From the NCBI GenBank assembly GCA_965232615.1, contig OZ246985.1, positions 1,984,001-2,048,000 of the forward strand: a stretch of DNA of 64,000 nt, given 5' to 3'. How positions within the stretch are numbered: position 1 is the stretch's first letter; each line of letters opens with the position of its first letter. The translations under genes were made by a program, and so were the position numbers. This DNA is from UBA2779 sp965232615 (lineage in GTDB: Bacteria; Spirochaetota; Spirochaetia; DSM-2461). Shown piece by piece: positions 25,168-33,795 of this stretch. Below the pieces are notes generated by a model. The model was not told where the DNA came from, made no database searches, and saw nothing but the letters and a program-made list of their open reading frames with translations.

Positions 25168-25284
25168 GGGCACCTCTAAAAAACCCATTGAGTTCTTGAC
25201 TCGACCTGCCTGCCGCGCAGGGCGTAGCCCGAGGAACGCACCGTCATTTCGTCAATTTCCTCAAGCTGTTTATTAGAGGTACCC
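25168..25284 (+). repeat. MITE-like element, copy g (deleted)
   Basis: 117 bp, starting GGGCACCTCTAAAAAACCC and ending TATTAGAGGTACCC. Only half of the hairpin unit is left (CGCAGGGCGTAGCCCGAGG). No target duplication (ATTA and TCAA). Confidence 0.85.
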
Positions 25285-25331
25285 TCAAGACAGAATCAAA
25301 GTGACAGCTACCACTGTGCGGTCCACTACTG

Positions 25332-26015
25332 ATGCGGAGCGATATTTCTATTGTCGAACTCTATAAAACAGCCGATATACTCAATATGAGATTGAAGTAC
25401 AATGCCCCGACCACCCTTACCTTTACAGTTATAGCAACAATAGTTCTTCTAATTGACCAGTATGTCCTCCCTGGAATCATTGAAGCAATTTTTACAGCGG
25501 AAGGTACGGTAACATTCCAATTAGATAATATCCCAGCATATATGCGGATGCTGACCCATGTATTCGGTCATGCGGACTGGGATCATCTACTGTCCAATCT
25601 AACTCTGATTCTCCTGTTGGGTCCCATACTCGAAGAAAAATATGGTTCAAAGTCCTTATCCTGGATGATTGTTATTACTGCTCTTGTGAATGGGTTGATC
25701 AATGCTTTCTTCTTTGACTCAGCCCTCATGGGTTCCAGTGGTGTAGCATTCATGTTGATTCTCATGGTGAGTTTTGCCAACATCAAAGCTGGGGAATTCC
25801 CAATTACAACAATTCTGGTTATCGGTCTTTATCTGTTTAAGGAATTCCTGGCAATTTTCCGGTATGATGATATTTCTCAGATTTCTCACATCATTGGAGC
25901 TGCCTGCGGGGCATTTTTCGGATTCAGCCGAACCGCAGGTATGAGAAAAACAACTCCAGTTTCTGCTCCGACAATTCCCCCTTTACCCAATAGTAAGGAA
26001 ACAGTAGGATTTTAG
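25332..26015 (+). CDS. Rhomboid family intramembrane serine protease
   Basis: A membrane protease that cleaves within transmembrane helices. Six hydrophobic segments fit the protein. The catalytic serine lies in ALMGSSGVAFML (GxSG motif), the catalytic His in ISQISHIIGAACG, and the conserved FGHADWDHLLSNLTLILLLG carries the structural His/Asn of the second helix. The annotated start gives 227 residues; Met19 (MRLKYNAP) at 25386 is an equally good start. It stops 15 bp before prfA and could be co-transcribed with it. Substrates are unknown. Confidence 0.9.
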   Translation: MRSDISIVELYKTADILNMRLKYNAPTTLTFTVIATIVLLIDQYVLPGIIEAIFTAEGTVTFQLDNIPAYMRMLTHVFGHADWDHLLSNLTLILLLGPILEEKYGSKSLSWMIVITALVNGLINAFFFDSALMGSSGVAFMLILMVSFANIKAGEFPITTILVIGLYLFKEFLAIFRYDDISQISHIIGAACGAFFGFSRTAGMRKTTPVSAPTIPPLPNSKETVGF

Positions 26016-26030
26016 CTCTTTTCTGGAAAC

Positions 26031-27134
26031 ATGAATTCGGTTATGGTAAGCACCATGACTGATACAACCCTGTTAGAACAAAGACTGAATGCTCTGAAAA
26101 CTCGGTACAAAGAGCTGCAGGAAAGTATTGCCGATCCCAATCTTCCCAGGAATCCAAAACTATACAAGGAAACCATGCAGGAATATGGGCATATGGAAGA
26201 AACAATGTCCACCTATGCGGACTTTCTGTCGAAAAAATCTGAGTTGGATGATGCACAGAAAATGGCTGAGTCCGAGTTTGATCCTGAGCTGAGAGAAATG
26301 GCCATCCAGGAAATTCCTCTCCTGGAAATAGCTCTGGAAAAATACATTGATCAATTAAAACTTCTCATCATTCCACGGGATCCCCTTGATGGGAAGAACA
26401 TAATAATTGAGATACGAGCTGGAACAGGTGGTGACGAGGCGAGTATCTTTGCTGCTGACCTGTATAGAGTTTACAGCCGCTATGCTGAAACACGGCGGTG
26501 GAAGATTGAAATAATGGAATCCAGTGAATCCGAAGCTGGTGGATTTAAAGAGATCATATTCTCCGTTACAGGTAAAAGTGTTTACGGCGACCTGCGCTAC
26601 GAATCAGGTGTCCACCGTGTTCAACGAGTCCCGATCACTGAATCTCAGGGCCGAATTCATACCTCAGCCGTGACGGTAGCCGTTCTTCCCGAAGCTGAAG
26701 AGACGGATATTGAACTTGATGATGCTGACCTGAAAATTGATGTATACCGCTCAAGTGGTCCTGGGGGACAGAGTGTTAATACTACGGATTCTGCGGTACG
26801 GATTACCCATCTGCCTTCAGGACTGGTCGTAATCTGTCAGGATGAAAAAAGTCAAATTAAGAACAGAGCCAAGGCCATGAGGGTTTTGCGCAGCCGTTTA
26901 TACGAAGCTGTGGAATCCCAAAAACAAGCCGAGCGGGCCGCCAACCGTAAAAGTCAGGTGGGAAGTGGTGATCGATCAGAACGGATTCGTACTTATAATT
27001 TCCCACAGAACAGGGTAACTGACCACCGCATCAACCTCACACTCTATAAACTCGACCATGTGATGCAGGGAGAGATAAACGAGTTTATCGAATCTCTGAA
27101 AGTAAATGCCATCAAAACAGCTCTGAGTGAATGA
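26031..27134 (+). CDS. prfA: Peptide chain release factor 1
   Basis: RF1 recognises UAA and UAG stop codons and triggers hydrolysis of the peptidyl-tRNA. The GGQ motif is at residues 245-247 in YRSSGPGGQSVNTTDSAVR. The anticodon-like tripeptide (PxT) is PIT at 201-203 in RVPITESQGRIHTSAVTV; most bacteria have PAT or PVT there. Length (367) is normal including the N-terminal helical domain. Three possible ATG starts lie at 26031, 26043 and 26055; none has a strong ribosome site. prmC, the enzyme that methylates the GGQ glutamine, overlaps its 3' end. Confidence 0.96.
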   Translation: MNSVMVSTMTDTTLLEQRLNALKTRYKELQESIADPNLPRNPKLYKETMQEYGHMEETMSTYADFLSKKSELDDAQKMAESEFDPELREMAIQEIPLLEIALEKYIDQLKLLIIPRDPLDGKNIIIEIRAGTGGDEASIFAADLYRVYSRYAETRRWKIEIMESSESEAGGFKEIIFSVTGKSVYGDLRYESGVHRVQRVPITESQGRIHTSAVTVAVLPEAEETDIELDDADLKIDVYRSSGPGGQSVNTTDSAVRITHLPSGLVVICQDEKSQIKNRAKAMRVLRSRLYEAVESQKQAERAANRKSQVGSGDRSERIRTYNFPQNRVTDHRINLTLYKLDHVMQGEINEFIESLKVNAIKTALSE

Positions 27135-27138
27135 TTTC

Positions 27139-27996
27139 ATGACTATCAGGGACATTCTCAATGAAGCCCGGAAAACTATGGAGCATTGCGATTCAGATAC
27201 CCCAAATCTGGATACCTCTCTGCTCCTTGCTCATGCCCTTGGTTTGAATCGGGAGAAACTCTACATGAAACTCAGGGAAGATGTTGGGTCAGTTGAAATG
27301 ACCATCTTTGAGAATTTACTCCATCGACGAGTAAATGGTGAACCAGTTTCCTGGATTACAAGGAGCAAAGAATTCTGGGGTATGGATTTCAAAGTGGGAC
27401 CAGGTGTTCTCTGCCCCAGACCTGATACGGAGATACTTGTTGAAACAACTCTTGAATTCATGGAGAAAATGAATCCTGGTCATCTCCATGACTGTTGCTG
27501 TGGTCCAGGTCCCCTGGCCGTTTCCCTTGCTGTTGAACAACCCTGTTGGGAGATTTCAGCATCAGATATCTCTGATGTTGCAGGAAAATACTTCCATATA
27601 AATAATAGAAAATTCGTAAATGGACGAATAAAATACATTCAGACCAGTCTACTTATTGGCATCTTTAATTCATTGGATATAATTGTTTCCAATCCACCCT
27701 ACCTCACCAGTGATGAAGTATCCGAGAAGAGGGCCCAGGGCTGGAAGGAACCGGCAGAGGCACTGGATGGAGGTGAAGGAAATGGACTGAGCCTGGTGAG
27801 TCAACTTGTACATCAGGCTACGTACCATCTAAAACCCGGAGGAATGCTACTGTTGGAAGTGAGTCCATTACAAATGAACACTGTGAAAAAAATACTCATG
27901 AAAAACAGGTTTGAATCCATCGGTATCAGGAAGGATCTCGGTAATCGAGATAGAGTGATTTATGGGCGCTTCAGGGGAAAAGATGAACTGGATTGA
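27139..27996 (+). CDS. prmC: Release factor glutamine methyltransferase
   Basis: Methylates the glutamine of the GGQ motif in RF1 and RF2. The 285-residue protein has the N-terminal helical domain (TIRDILNEARKTM), CPRPDTEILVE, the AdoMet-binding segment DCCCGPGPLAVSLAVE and the catalytic VSNPPYLTSDEV. The motif I stretch is DCCCGPG instead of the common DLGTGSG, a slightly unusual form. I prefer the ATG at 27139 to the GTG at 27127, because MTIRDIL matches the family start. It follows prfA directly and overlaps rel. Confidence 0.95.
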   Translation: MTIRDILNEARKTMEHCDSDTPNLDTSLLLAHALGLNREKLYMKLREDVGSVEMTIFENLLHRRVNGEPVSWITRSKEFWGMDFKVGPGVLCPRPDTEILVETTLEFMEKMNPGHLHDCCCGPGPLAVSLAVEQPCWEISASDISDVAGKYFHINNRKFVNGRIKYIQTSLLIGIFNSLDIIVSNPPYLTSDEVSEKRAQGWKEPAEALDGGEGNGLSLVSQLVHQATYHLKPGGMLLLEVSPLQMNTVKKILMKNRFESIGIRKDLGNRDRVIYGRFRGKDELD

Positions 27997-30040
27997 CAAA
28001 GATTTGATACTTACTGAAAAGGATCTGGAATCAAGTATACGTCAATTTACCGGACGTCTGAGCATCTATTCACGAACGAACCGTCGCAAAATCCTCAATG
28101 CTCTGCATTGGTCAAGAAAGAATCATGAGGGACAGAAACGGGAATCCGGTGAGCCATACATTATTCATCCATTGAGGGTTGCAGAAATACTGATCGAATT
28201 GAAGATGGATCCATCCACCATTATCAGTGCCCTGCTTCATGATGTATTGGAAGACACTGATGTCAGTCATGATGAACTGGTGGCTCATTTCGGTGAAGAA
28301 GTCTGCACACTGGTTGATGGGGTTACAAAAATCGATGATATCAACATTGGCAAAGGATCTCGAAAGGCGGCCAGCCTCCGAAAAATGGTTTGGGCCATGG
28401 TGGATGATCTTCGGGTAATTCTTATAAAACTCGCCGACAAGAGACACAACATGAGTACTCTTCAGTTCATTCAGGATGACAGCAGAAGGCGTCGTATAGC
28501 TGGAGAATGCCTCGAAATCTATGCCCCTATGACGGGTAAACTTGGAATGAGTTCCCTGAAATCTGAACTGGAAGACCTGAGCTTCAAATACCTGAAACCT
28601 GACTTCTTCGCCCAAATCCGGGATCATGTCAATTTAAAAAAAGAAGAGAGGAGTCAACACCTCAATGAGGTGAAACAAAAACTCATACAGGCGGCATTGA
28701 AGGCTAAAATCAAGGTGAAGATTGAAGCTCGTGCGAAGCATTTTTACTCCATTTACAGGAAGATGAAAGATAGAAATAAGGATCTTCCAGAAATCTATGA
28801 TTTATTGGGAATGAGAATTATCTGTGTTTCGGCCAATGCATGCTATTTGATGCTGGGAATTGTCCACCGGATCCTGCTTCCCCTTGAAGGTCGTATGAAG
28901 GACTACATTGCACACCCCAAGAGTAATGGATATCAGAGTATTCATACATCAGTACTCACAGAGGGAGGTCGCCGACTGGAGATTCAAATTCGCAGTCAGA
29001 AGATGCATGAAACCGCCGAGTATGGCATAGCTGCTCACTGGGCCTACAAAGTGGGTAAGAATCCTGACCAGTTTCTACCATCAGAAATTGCTGTTGTAAG
29101 ACAACTTCAGATTCTGAAGGCTGAAGGACATGATGATGCAGGGGAATTCTTAAATGCCATCAAGCAGGATGTATTACGGGACTCCATCATTGTTTACACT
29201 CCCCAGGGAGAACCCATTGAGCTTCCAGAAGGCTCAACAGCGATTGATTTTGCCTACCATATTCATTCAGAAATTGGAACTCACTGCTCGGGGGCCAGGG
29301 CGGATGGAAGTATAACCCCTCTTAATCGACCTCTCAAAAATACACAAACAGTGCATATACTCACCTCCAAATCAGCCCATCCCCATGTGAACTGGCTCAA
29401 ACATGTCAGGAGTTCACGGGCCCGAAACAAAATACGCGCATGGCTGAATAAGAACGATTCCAGTGTTGTCATCGACCGCGATATTGTTGCGAAAAAATCG
29501 CCAACCACCTCAATTAAAGATAATACCGGTGAAAACAAACTGGAAACTCAGATAATTGATCCCGACAAAGCTGGAGTGGCGATAAATAGTGAGCGCAATA
29601 CCCTGATTAAGATCAGCAGTTGCTGCTCTCCGGCATCTGGGGAGCCGATCATTGGTTACATATCACGAGGGCGGGGTATCATTGTACATAAAAAAAATTG
29701 TCCCAATCTCAAAGGGATTGAAGATTTTGAAGAACGACGTATCCATGTTGAGTGGGAGACTTTCAGTCATAAATCAATACAGAAGTTTAGAATCCATGCA
29801 AGTTATACACATAATCTTTTCAGTAAAATTGAAGGTTCAATAAGGAAGCATCAAGGACATCTCATCTCGGGTAGTCTTGACGAAAATGAACGTGGAGAAT
29901 TGGATGGTTTCTTTACAATTGAGATGCTCAGTTCTGATGACTTCAAAAAGATCTCAAGAAGTATCAGGGCAATTCCGGAAGTACTGATGATAACCAGGGC
30001 ACAAAACATACAGAACAGAGTTTTGATGGACCAGTTTTGA
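27983..30040 (+). CDS. rel: Bifunctional (p)ppGpp synthetase/hydrolase, RelA/SpoT family
   Basis: Makes and breaks down the alarmone (p)ppGpp in the stringent response. Domain order: HD hydrolase (HPLRVAEI, ALLHDVLEDTDV with the catalytic His-Asp), synthetase (YDLLGMRIIC, GRMKDYIAHPKSNGYQSIHT, YGIAAHWAYK), TGS (VYTPQGEPIELPEGSTAIDFAYHIHSEIG), a Cys-containing ZBD-like part (SSCCSPASGEPIIGYISRGRGI) and a C-terminal ACT domain. Both catalytic halves look intact, so it can serve as the sole long RSH of the cell. The ATG at 27983, after AGGGGAAAAG, is a better start than 27962. It overlaps prmC by 14 bp. Confidence 0.95.
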   Translation: MNWIDKDLILTEKDLESSIRQFTGRLSIYSRTNRRKILNALHWSRKNHEGQKRESGEPYIIHPLRVAEILIELKMDPSTIISALLHDVLEDTDVSHDELVAHFGEEVCTLVDGVTKIDDINIGKGSRKAASLRKMVWAMVDDLRVILIKLADKRHNMSTLQFIQDDSRRRRIAGECLEIYAPMTGKLGMSSLKSELEDLSFKYLKPDFFAQIRDHVNLKKEERSQHLNEVKQKLIQAALKAKIKVKIEARAKHFYSIYRKMKDRNKDLPEIYDLLGMRIICVSANACYLMLGIVHRILLPLEGRMKDYIAHPKSNGYQSIHTSVLTEGGRRLEIQIRSQKMHETAEYGIAAHWAYKVGKNPDQFLPSEIAVVRQLQILKAEGHDDAGEFLNAIKQDVLRDSIIVYTPQGEPIELPEGSTAIDFAYHIHSEIGTHCSGARADGSITPLNRPLKNTQTVHILTSKSAHPHVNWLKHVRSSRARNKIRAWLNKNDSSVVIDRDIVAKKSPTTSIKDNTGENKLETQIIDPDKAGVAINSERNTLIKISSCCSPASGEPIIGYISRGRGIIVHKKNCPNLKGIEDFEERRIHVEWETFSHKSIQKFRIHASYTHNLFSKIEGSIRKHQGHLISGSLDENERGELDGFFTIEMLSSDDFKKISRSIRAIPEVLMITRAQNIQNRVLMDQF

Positions 30041-30134
30041 TGCCAACTGATCTGTTATCAATACAGACTCTTTCATTCAGGGTATCATTGTACTGACAAC
30101 GCTTTTCCAGTAAATATGCTATACTGGGTGTGGA

Positions 30135-30650
30135 ATGGAACTTCATATTGTACTGTACGAGCCGGAAATACCCCAGAATACCGGAAGCATAGGTAGAACC
30201 TGTTTGGCATTGAACGCCAAACTACACCTCATTGAACCCCTTGGATTCTCACTAGAGGATAAATACCTGAGAAGATCGGGATTGGATTACTGGAAGAAAC
30301 TAGCAGTGGAATGTCATTCCAACTGGATTGATTTTCTCAAGGTTTACCCGGATGCCCCATTATGGTTTTTTACAACGAAGGCAGAAAAGCAAGTGGATGC
30401 AGCTCAATATGGAATAGAAGCATTTTTGGTTTTCGGTAAGGAAACGGCCGGATTGCCCCATGAACTGCTGCTTTCACAGCCTGAACGATGTCTGCGAATA
30501 CCCATGTTATCTCAAGCACGGTCTTTAAACCTGGCTGTTAGTGTTGGAATTGCAGCCTATGAAGTCCATAGACAAAATCATTTCAGGAATATGACCTGTT
30601 CAGATCCGGACAGGCGTTTACTTAAGGGTACCTCGAAAAAACAGCTTTAG
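30135..30650 (+). CDS. trmL: tRNA (cytidine/uridine-2'-O)-methyltransferase TrmL
   Basis: SPOUT-class methylase acting on the wobble base of leucine tRNAs. MELHIVLYEPEIPQNTGSIGRTC is the family N-terminus; FGKETAGLPHELL and RIPMLSQARSLNLAVSVGIAAYE form the trefoil-knot AdoMet site. The protein is 171 residues, a little longer than usual. The extra tail ends GTSKKQL-stop and is coded by the left end of MITE copy h, the same tail as on cobC. It stands alone, about 95 bp after rel. Confidence 0.93.
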   Translation: MELHIVLYEPEIPQNTGSIGRTCLALNAKLHLIEPLGFSLEDKYLRRSGLDYWKKLAVECHSNWIDFLKVYPDAPLWFFTTKAEKQVDAAQYGIEAFLVFGKETAGLPHELLLSQPERCLRIPMLSQARSLNLAVSVGIAAYEVHRQNHFRNMTCSDPDRRLLKGTSKKQL

Positions 30651-30978
30651 GAAATTGACGAAATGGCGGTGCGTTCCTCGGAGCTTTGCTCCTGCGGTAC
30701 GCGCCTGCTTGAATTTTATCTTGATGCAAGGCGGCAAAAGTGGAGCTAGCTTAAGGTGTTGGCGGTGCGTTCCTCGGAGCTTTGCTCCTGCGGTACGCAC
30801 CTGCTTGAATTTTATCTTGATGCAAGGCGGCAAAAGTGGAGCTAGCTTAAGGTGTTGGCGGTGCGTTCCTCGGAGCTTTGCTCCTGCGGTACGCACCTGC
30901 TTACGTGAGCATTTTGACAACGCAGCAGCGAGGAAAAAGATCAAGCCAAAAACGAAATAAGGTTTTTTAGAGGTGCCC
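30626..30978 (+). repeat. MITE-like element, copy h (three units, 96-bp period)
   Basis: 353 bp, starting GGGTACCTCGAAAAAACAGC and ending GGTTTTTTAGAGGTGCCC. Hairpin units start at 30666, 30762 and 30858. Length equals 161 plus 2 times 96. No target duplication (TTAA and CTTG). Confidence 0.94.
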
Positions 30979-31098
30979 CTTGCTCAAAAAGGCCCTTTTC
31001 AACCAGTACCTGTTCACAGCCTTGCGAAGTTTATTCTTCGTGACCCCGGCCTTCTCAGCATGAGTTGTATCCTTCTTCTTCCGAGCCTCCTTCACCAT
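30967..31098 (-). CDS. Small basic ORF with MITE-supplied end, probably truncated
   Basis: An ATG at 31098 opens 43 codons: MVKEARKKKDTTHAEKAG, then VTKNKLRKAVNRYWLKR and AFLSKGHL-stop. It is strongly basic and helical in character. The last three residues and stop come from the right end of MITE copy h, so a longer gene may have been cut. It follows the PUR-domain gene on the same strand. The reading frame looks coding, but I recognise no family. Confidence 0.4.
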   Translation of the reverse strand: MVKEARKKKDTTHAEKAGVTKNKLRKAVNRYWLKRAFLSKGHL

Positions 31099-31146
31099 CA
31101 CGGTCTGAAATCTGATTAAGAGAACTCCAATACCCTGGTGATTACC

Positions 31147-31590
31147 TTAAGCTGGCTGAATATACCTCAGTGACTTTCTAAAACCATCCATAAAAACATC
31201 CAGAACATCCAATGAAATAATCACCAATTCCCTGTGAGGATTTTTTTCAGGATCCTGTCTTTCTTCGGATATCCGAAGTGCTGGTTTTCTCCTTTTGTCC
31301 AGGCTCATTCTGTACTCTCTGCGACCTTTTCCAACAATAAGAGTTTGACCACTACTCTTTCGGTTTTGACGAATATCAGCAACTGTTCTATCCAATCTGA
31401 TGATAAAACTATCAAGATCTTCCTTGAAAACTACAATGGATGACCGTTGAAATCCTCTCTCGGTTTTACGACTTTCAACGATATTAAGGTAAATATCACC
31501 AAAACGATTCTCCTTGATATTGAAGAAATAGGTTTTCTGACCTTCATCAACATACACCCGGTTACTGAAGATTTCTCCGCGTTCACCCAT
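31147..31590 (-). CDS. PUR-domain DNA/RNA-binding protein (DUF3276)
   Basis: A 147-residue protein with the PUR-alpha-like repeat found in spirochaetes and Bacteroidetes. It begins GERGEIFSNRVYVDEGQKTYFFNIKENR and continues DIYLNIVESRK and SIVVFKEDLDSFI. The second half has REYRMSLDKRRKPALRISEER. The Borrelia homologue (BpuR) is a nucleic-acid-binding regulator that affects its own and other transcripts; a similar role is inferred here. Its start overlaps the end of the metallophosphatase gene by 8 bp, placing it in the operon 33146-31147. Confidence 0.85.
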   Translation of the reverse strand: MGERGEIFSNRVYVDEGQKTYFFNIKENRFGDIYLNIVESRKTERGFQRSSIVVFKEDLDSFIIRLDRTVADIRQNRKSSGQTLIVGKGRREYRMSLDKRRKPALRISEERQDPEKNPHRELVIISLDVLDVFMDGFRKSLRYIQPA

Positions 31591-32614
31591 AATCCTTCCC
31601 TGTTATCTGAATAATATCCCTCTGCGGTAAAGGGATTTTTCCACTCTCCAGAATTGCAACAGCATAGTGATCAGGATTGTGAATTTGAACATAATACCCA
31701 TTGGCTCGAAGTCCGTACAACCCGGATACCGGCCGATGCCCTCCAAAATACAGACTTTCTTCCAACTCCCCGTCAAGAAACATAGTTAGCATGGACTCGA
31801 CAGAACCCTCTTCGGCCTCATTATTTCCTGTCCAGGTAAAATCCAGTATAAGCTGATGATTTCCTCTGTATTCAATCATTTCCCTACGATTGTAAGGATG
31901 CCGGGGCTCGGCGTGAGAAATCATAAAACGATCACCCACGGCCAACAGGGGCAGGGATAATTCAAAATCCGCCCATTTCATCAGCATGTTCCATCCCATA
32001 AACATGGAAAACCAGTCACGCACCATCTGACCCTCCATAGCGAATTTGTAGAATGACTGATTACCTGCCTCGTTGGAATTTGCCACATTCTCATGGTTTC
32101 CCTTGAGAAAGTGAAAACTGTCTGGAACGGCTGTTTTCAGCAGCATAATCATAGCCATGAGAGAAAGACCCTCCTTCATTTCTTCATCCATAGCTTTATG
32201 CTGCTGGAAACCAGTTTCATATTCCGACAGGGCCCGATACCAGCGATCTGCACCCCGTGCCTCACTGTGAAGCCCATCACCAACACAGACAATCTGCAGC
32301 CGTCCGGTAAACAGGGAATCAATAACACGGTGTCCATTAATTTCCAAATCCATCAGAGCCATTATGAATCCCGTTCTGGCATGGAGATCCGGCACGATGA
32401 TGGTTGTCCGGTTGCGGGGAAGAAGAACCAGTCCTCCCGGACGACTATGAGAGTCACGGGGACGAATGAGAGGATTCTCATTAGCCAGGACTTCTATAGC
32501 CGTTTCAAGAATTATAGATAAATCATCCCTGGCAGGAAGGGATTGTCCGTAATGAAGTCTATGGAGCACACGCCAGAGACTGTCGGCATCGTAATCAGGC
32601 AATATCGTCCCCAT
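31583..32614 (-). CDS. Calcineurin-like metallophosphoesterase
   Basis: The protein shows the metal-binding blocks of PPP-type phosphoesterases in changed form: VPDLHARTGF (normally GDxHG), CVGDGLHSEARG (normally GDxxDRG), LKGNHENVAN (GNHE intact), ISHAEPR and YFGGHRPVSG. The Asp, Asn and His ligands seem to be kept. Substrate unknown; proteins of this type include Ser/Thr phosphatases and nucleotide hydrolases. Of several possible starts I favour MGTILPDYD at 32614; the longer form to 32665 would overlap the upstream gene by 71 bp. It sits between a hypothetical gene and the PUR-domain gene in one operon. Confidence 0.82.
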   Translation of the reverse strand: MGTILPDYDADSLWRVLHRLHYGQSLPARDDLSIILETAIEVLANENPLIRPRDSHSRPGGLVLLPRNRTTIIVPDLHARTGFIMALMDLEINGHRVIDSLFTGRLQIVCVGDGLHSEARGADRWYRALSEYETGFQQHKAMDEEMKEGLSLMAMIMLLKTAVPDSFHFLKGNHENVANSNEAGNQSFYKFAMEGQMVRDWFSMFMGWNMLMKWADFELSLPLLAVGDRFMISHAEPRHPYNRREMIEYRGNHQLILDFTWTGNNEAEEGSVESMLTMFLDGELEESLYFGGHRPVSGLYGLRANGYYVQIHNPDHYAVAILESGKIPLPQRDIIQITGKDYG

Positions 32615-33146
32615 TCGAATTATCAACAGCTTGAAATTCTTCAGCCAGAGTGACAGTTGCTTCATCGAGTATCTTATTCTGTTTCCTTACATTCAATTCA
32701 GCCGGCAAAACAGCCAGTTTATAGACCGCTGAGGTTTGCCTGACAGGACCAGCGGAGAATACAATTTCATGGCCCACTACAACGGTACTCGCAATCTTTG
32801 CATTGTCGGATTCTGCCTGGCGGGGGACATTCAGACGTCGATCAATGCTGACGTAAACCGCCCGCCGTTTGTTTTTACTTTCAGGCCCAACGGCCACCAG
32901 AGATCCTGACCACGTAAGAGCTAGAAAACCACAGGCAGGGTCACTGCATTCATCAACACTTTCCATGCCCAATCCCACTGACTCCTCAAGAAAGGCTCTT
33001 TCCTTTTCCTGCCAGCCGGAAGCAAGGATTTCCATGGTTTCATCACTGGAAGACAAACCCAAATTCTCACGTATGGATATCAGGTGAGCCTGTATGGCTG
33101 GATCAAGTGTCAAAAATAGTCTCTTCTTCAATATGTGTTCCTCCAA
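32595..33146 (-). CDS. Conserved hypothetical protein
   Basis: 183 residues, no domain recognised. The N-terminal third is helical (LKKRLFLTLDPAIQAHLISI), the middle is beta-rich with two Cys (DECSDPACGFLALTWSGS), and the C-terminus is acidic. No signal peptide or membrane segment. It overlaps the metallophosphatase start and lies 14 bp after a phosphoglycerate-mutase-like gene, so it belongs to the same operon and may work with the phosphatase. Confidence 0.7.
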   Translation of the reverse strand: MEEHILKKRLFLTLDPAIQAHLISIRENLGLSSSDETMEILASGWQEKERAFLEESVGLGMESVDECSDPACGFLALTWSGSLVAVGPESKNKRRAVYVSIDRRLNVPRQAESDNAKIASTVVVGHEIVFSAGPVRQTSAVYKLAVLPAELNVRKQNKILDEATVTLAEEFQAVDNSNGDDIA

Positions 33147-33160
33147 TATAGCAATATCTG

Positions 33161-33784
33161 TCAGGGAAGATGAATGAATTTCCGACTTTCACCAAGAAAT
33201 ATAGCTTTTATATCGTGTCGAACTCCCAATCCCTGATAGGCGACCCACCATATTTCTCCATTATTTGGAAATTCCTCAGGATACACAGGTAATGTGTTTT
33301 CAAGAGTCGCACGAATGAGCCGGAAAACTACCGCGTGGGTAACAATGAGCCAGGTAGAACCAGGAGGGAAGCTCTCCACAGACTTAAAAAACTCAATAAC
33401 TCTGTCAGCCACCATGGAGTACGACTCGCCGCCTCCCCCGGGATTCCAATCCCATCGGGCCAAAATGTCATTCTCATAACCGTCCATGTTCTTCACTTCA
33501 TCATAGGACTTACAGGAGAAAGGTCCAAGTTCCTGCTCTGCAAGATTGTTATCCACAATCGGAACAATATTGAACACTTTGGAAAAAATATCGGTTGTCT
33601 GACGGGAACGAAGTACCGGAGAAGTGACAATGCCATCAAGGTGGGTTATGTCCTTCAATTCTTCAGCTATCCGCAAGGCATCCTTGAAGCCAGCCTCGGT
33701 GAGAGGGTAATCCACACGGCTACCAAGAAGGCGGTGTTTGTTCGCCTCACTCTCGGCATGCCGTATAAAATATATGTTAAGCAA
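33161..33784 (-). CDS. Histidine phosphatase family protein
   Basis: 207 residues with the phosphoglycerate-mutase-like core: IYFIRHAESEANKHRLLGS (catalytic RHA instead of the more common RHG), VTSPVLRSRQTTDIF and the second His in WLIVTHAVVFRLIRATL. The acidic residue in NLAEQELGPF is also typical. The substrate cannot be told; it could be a sugar phosphatase or similar. It follows leuB by 11 bp and precedes the hypothetical gene, so the cluster leuB to PUR gene may be one transcript. Confidence 0.86.
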   Translation of the reverse strand: MLNIYFIRHAESEANKHRLLGSRVDYPLTEAGFKDALRIAEELKDITHLDGIVTSPVLRSRQTTDIFSKVFNIVPIVDNNLAEQELGPFSCKSYDEVKNMDGYENDILARWDWNPGGGGESYSMVADRVIEFFKSVESFPPGSTWLIVTHAVVFRLIRATLENTLPVYPEEFPNNGEIWWVAYQGLGVRHDIKAIFLGESRKFIHLP

Positions 33785-33795
33785 TATGTACCACC

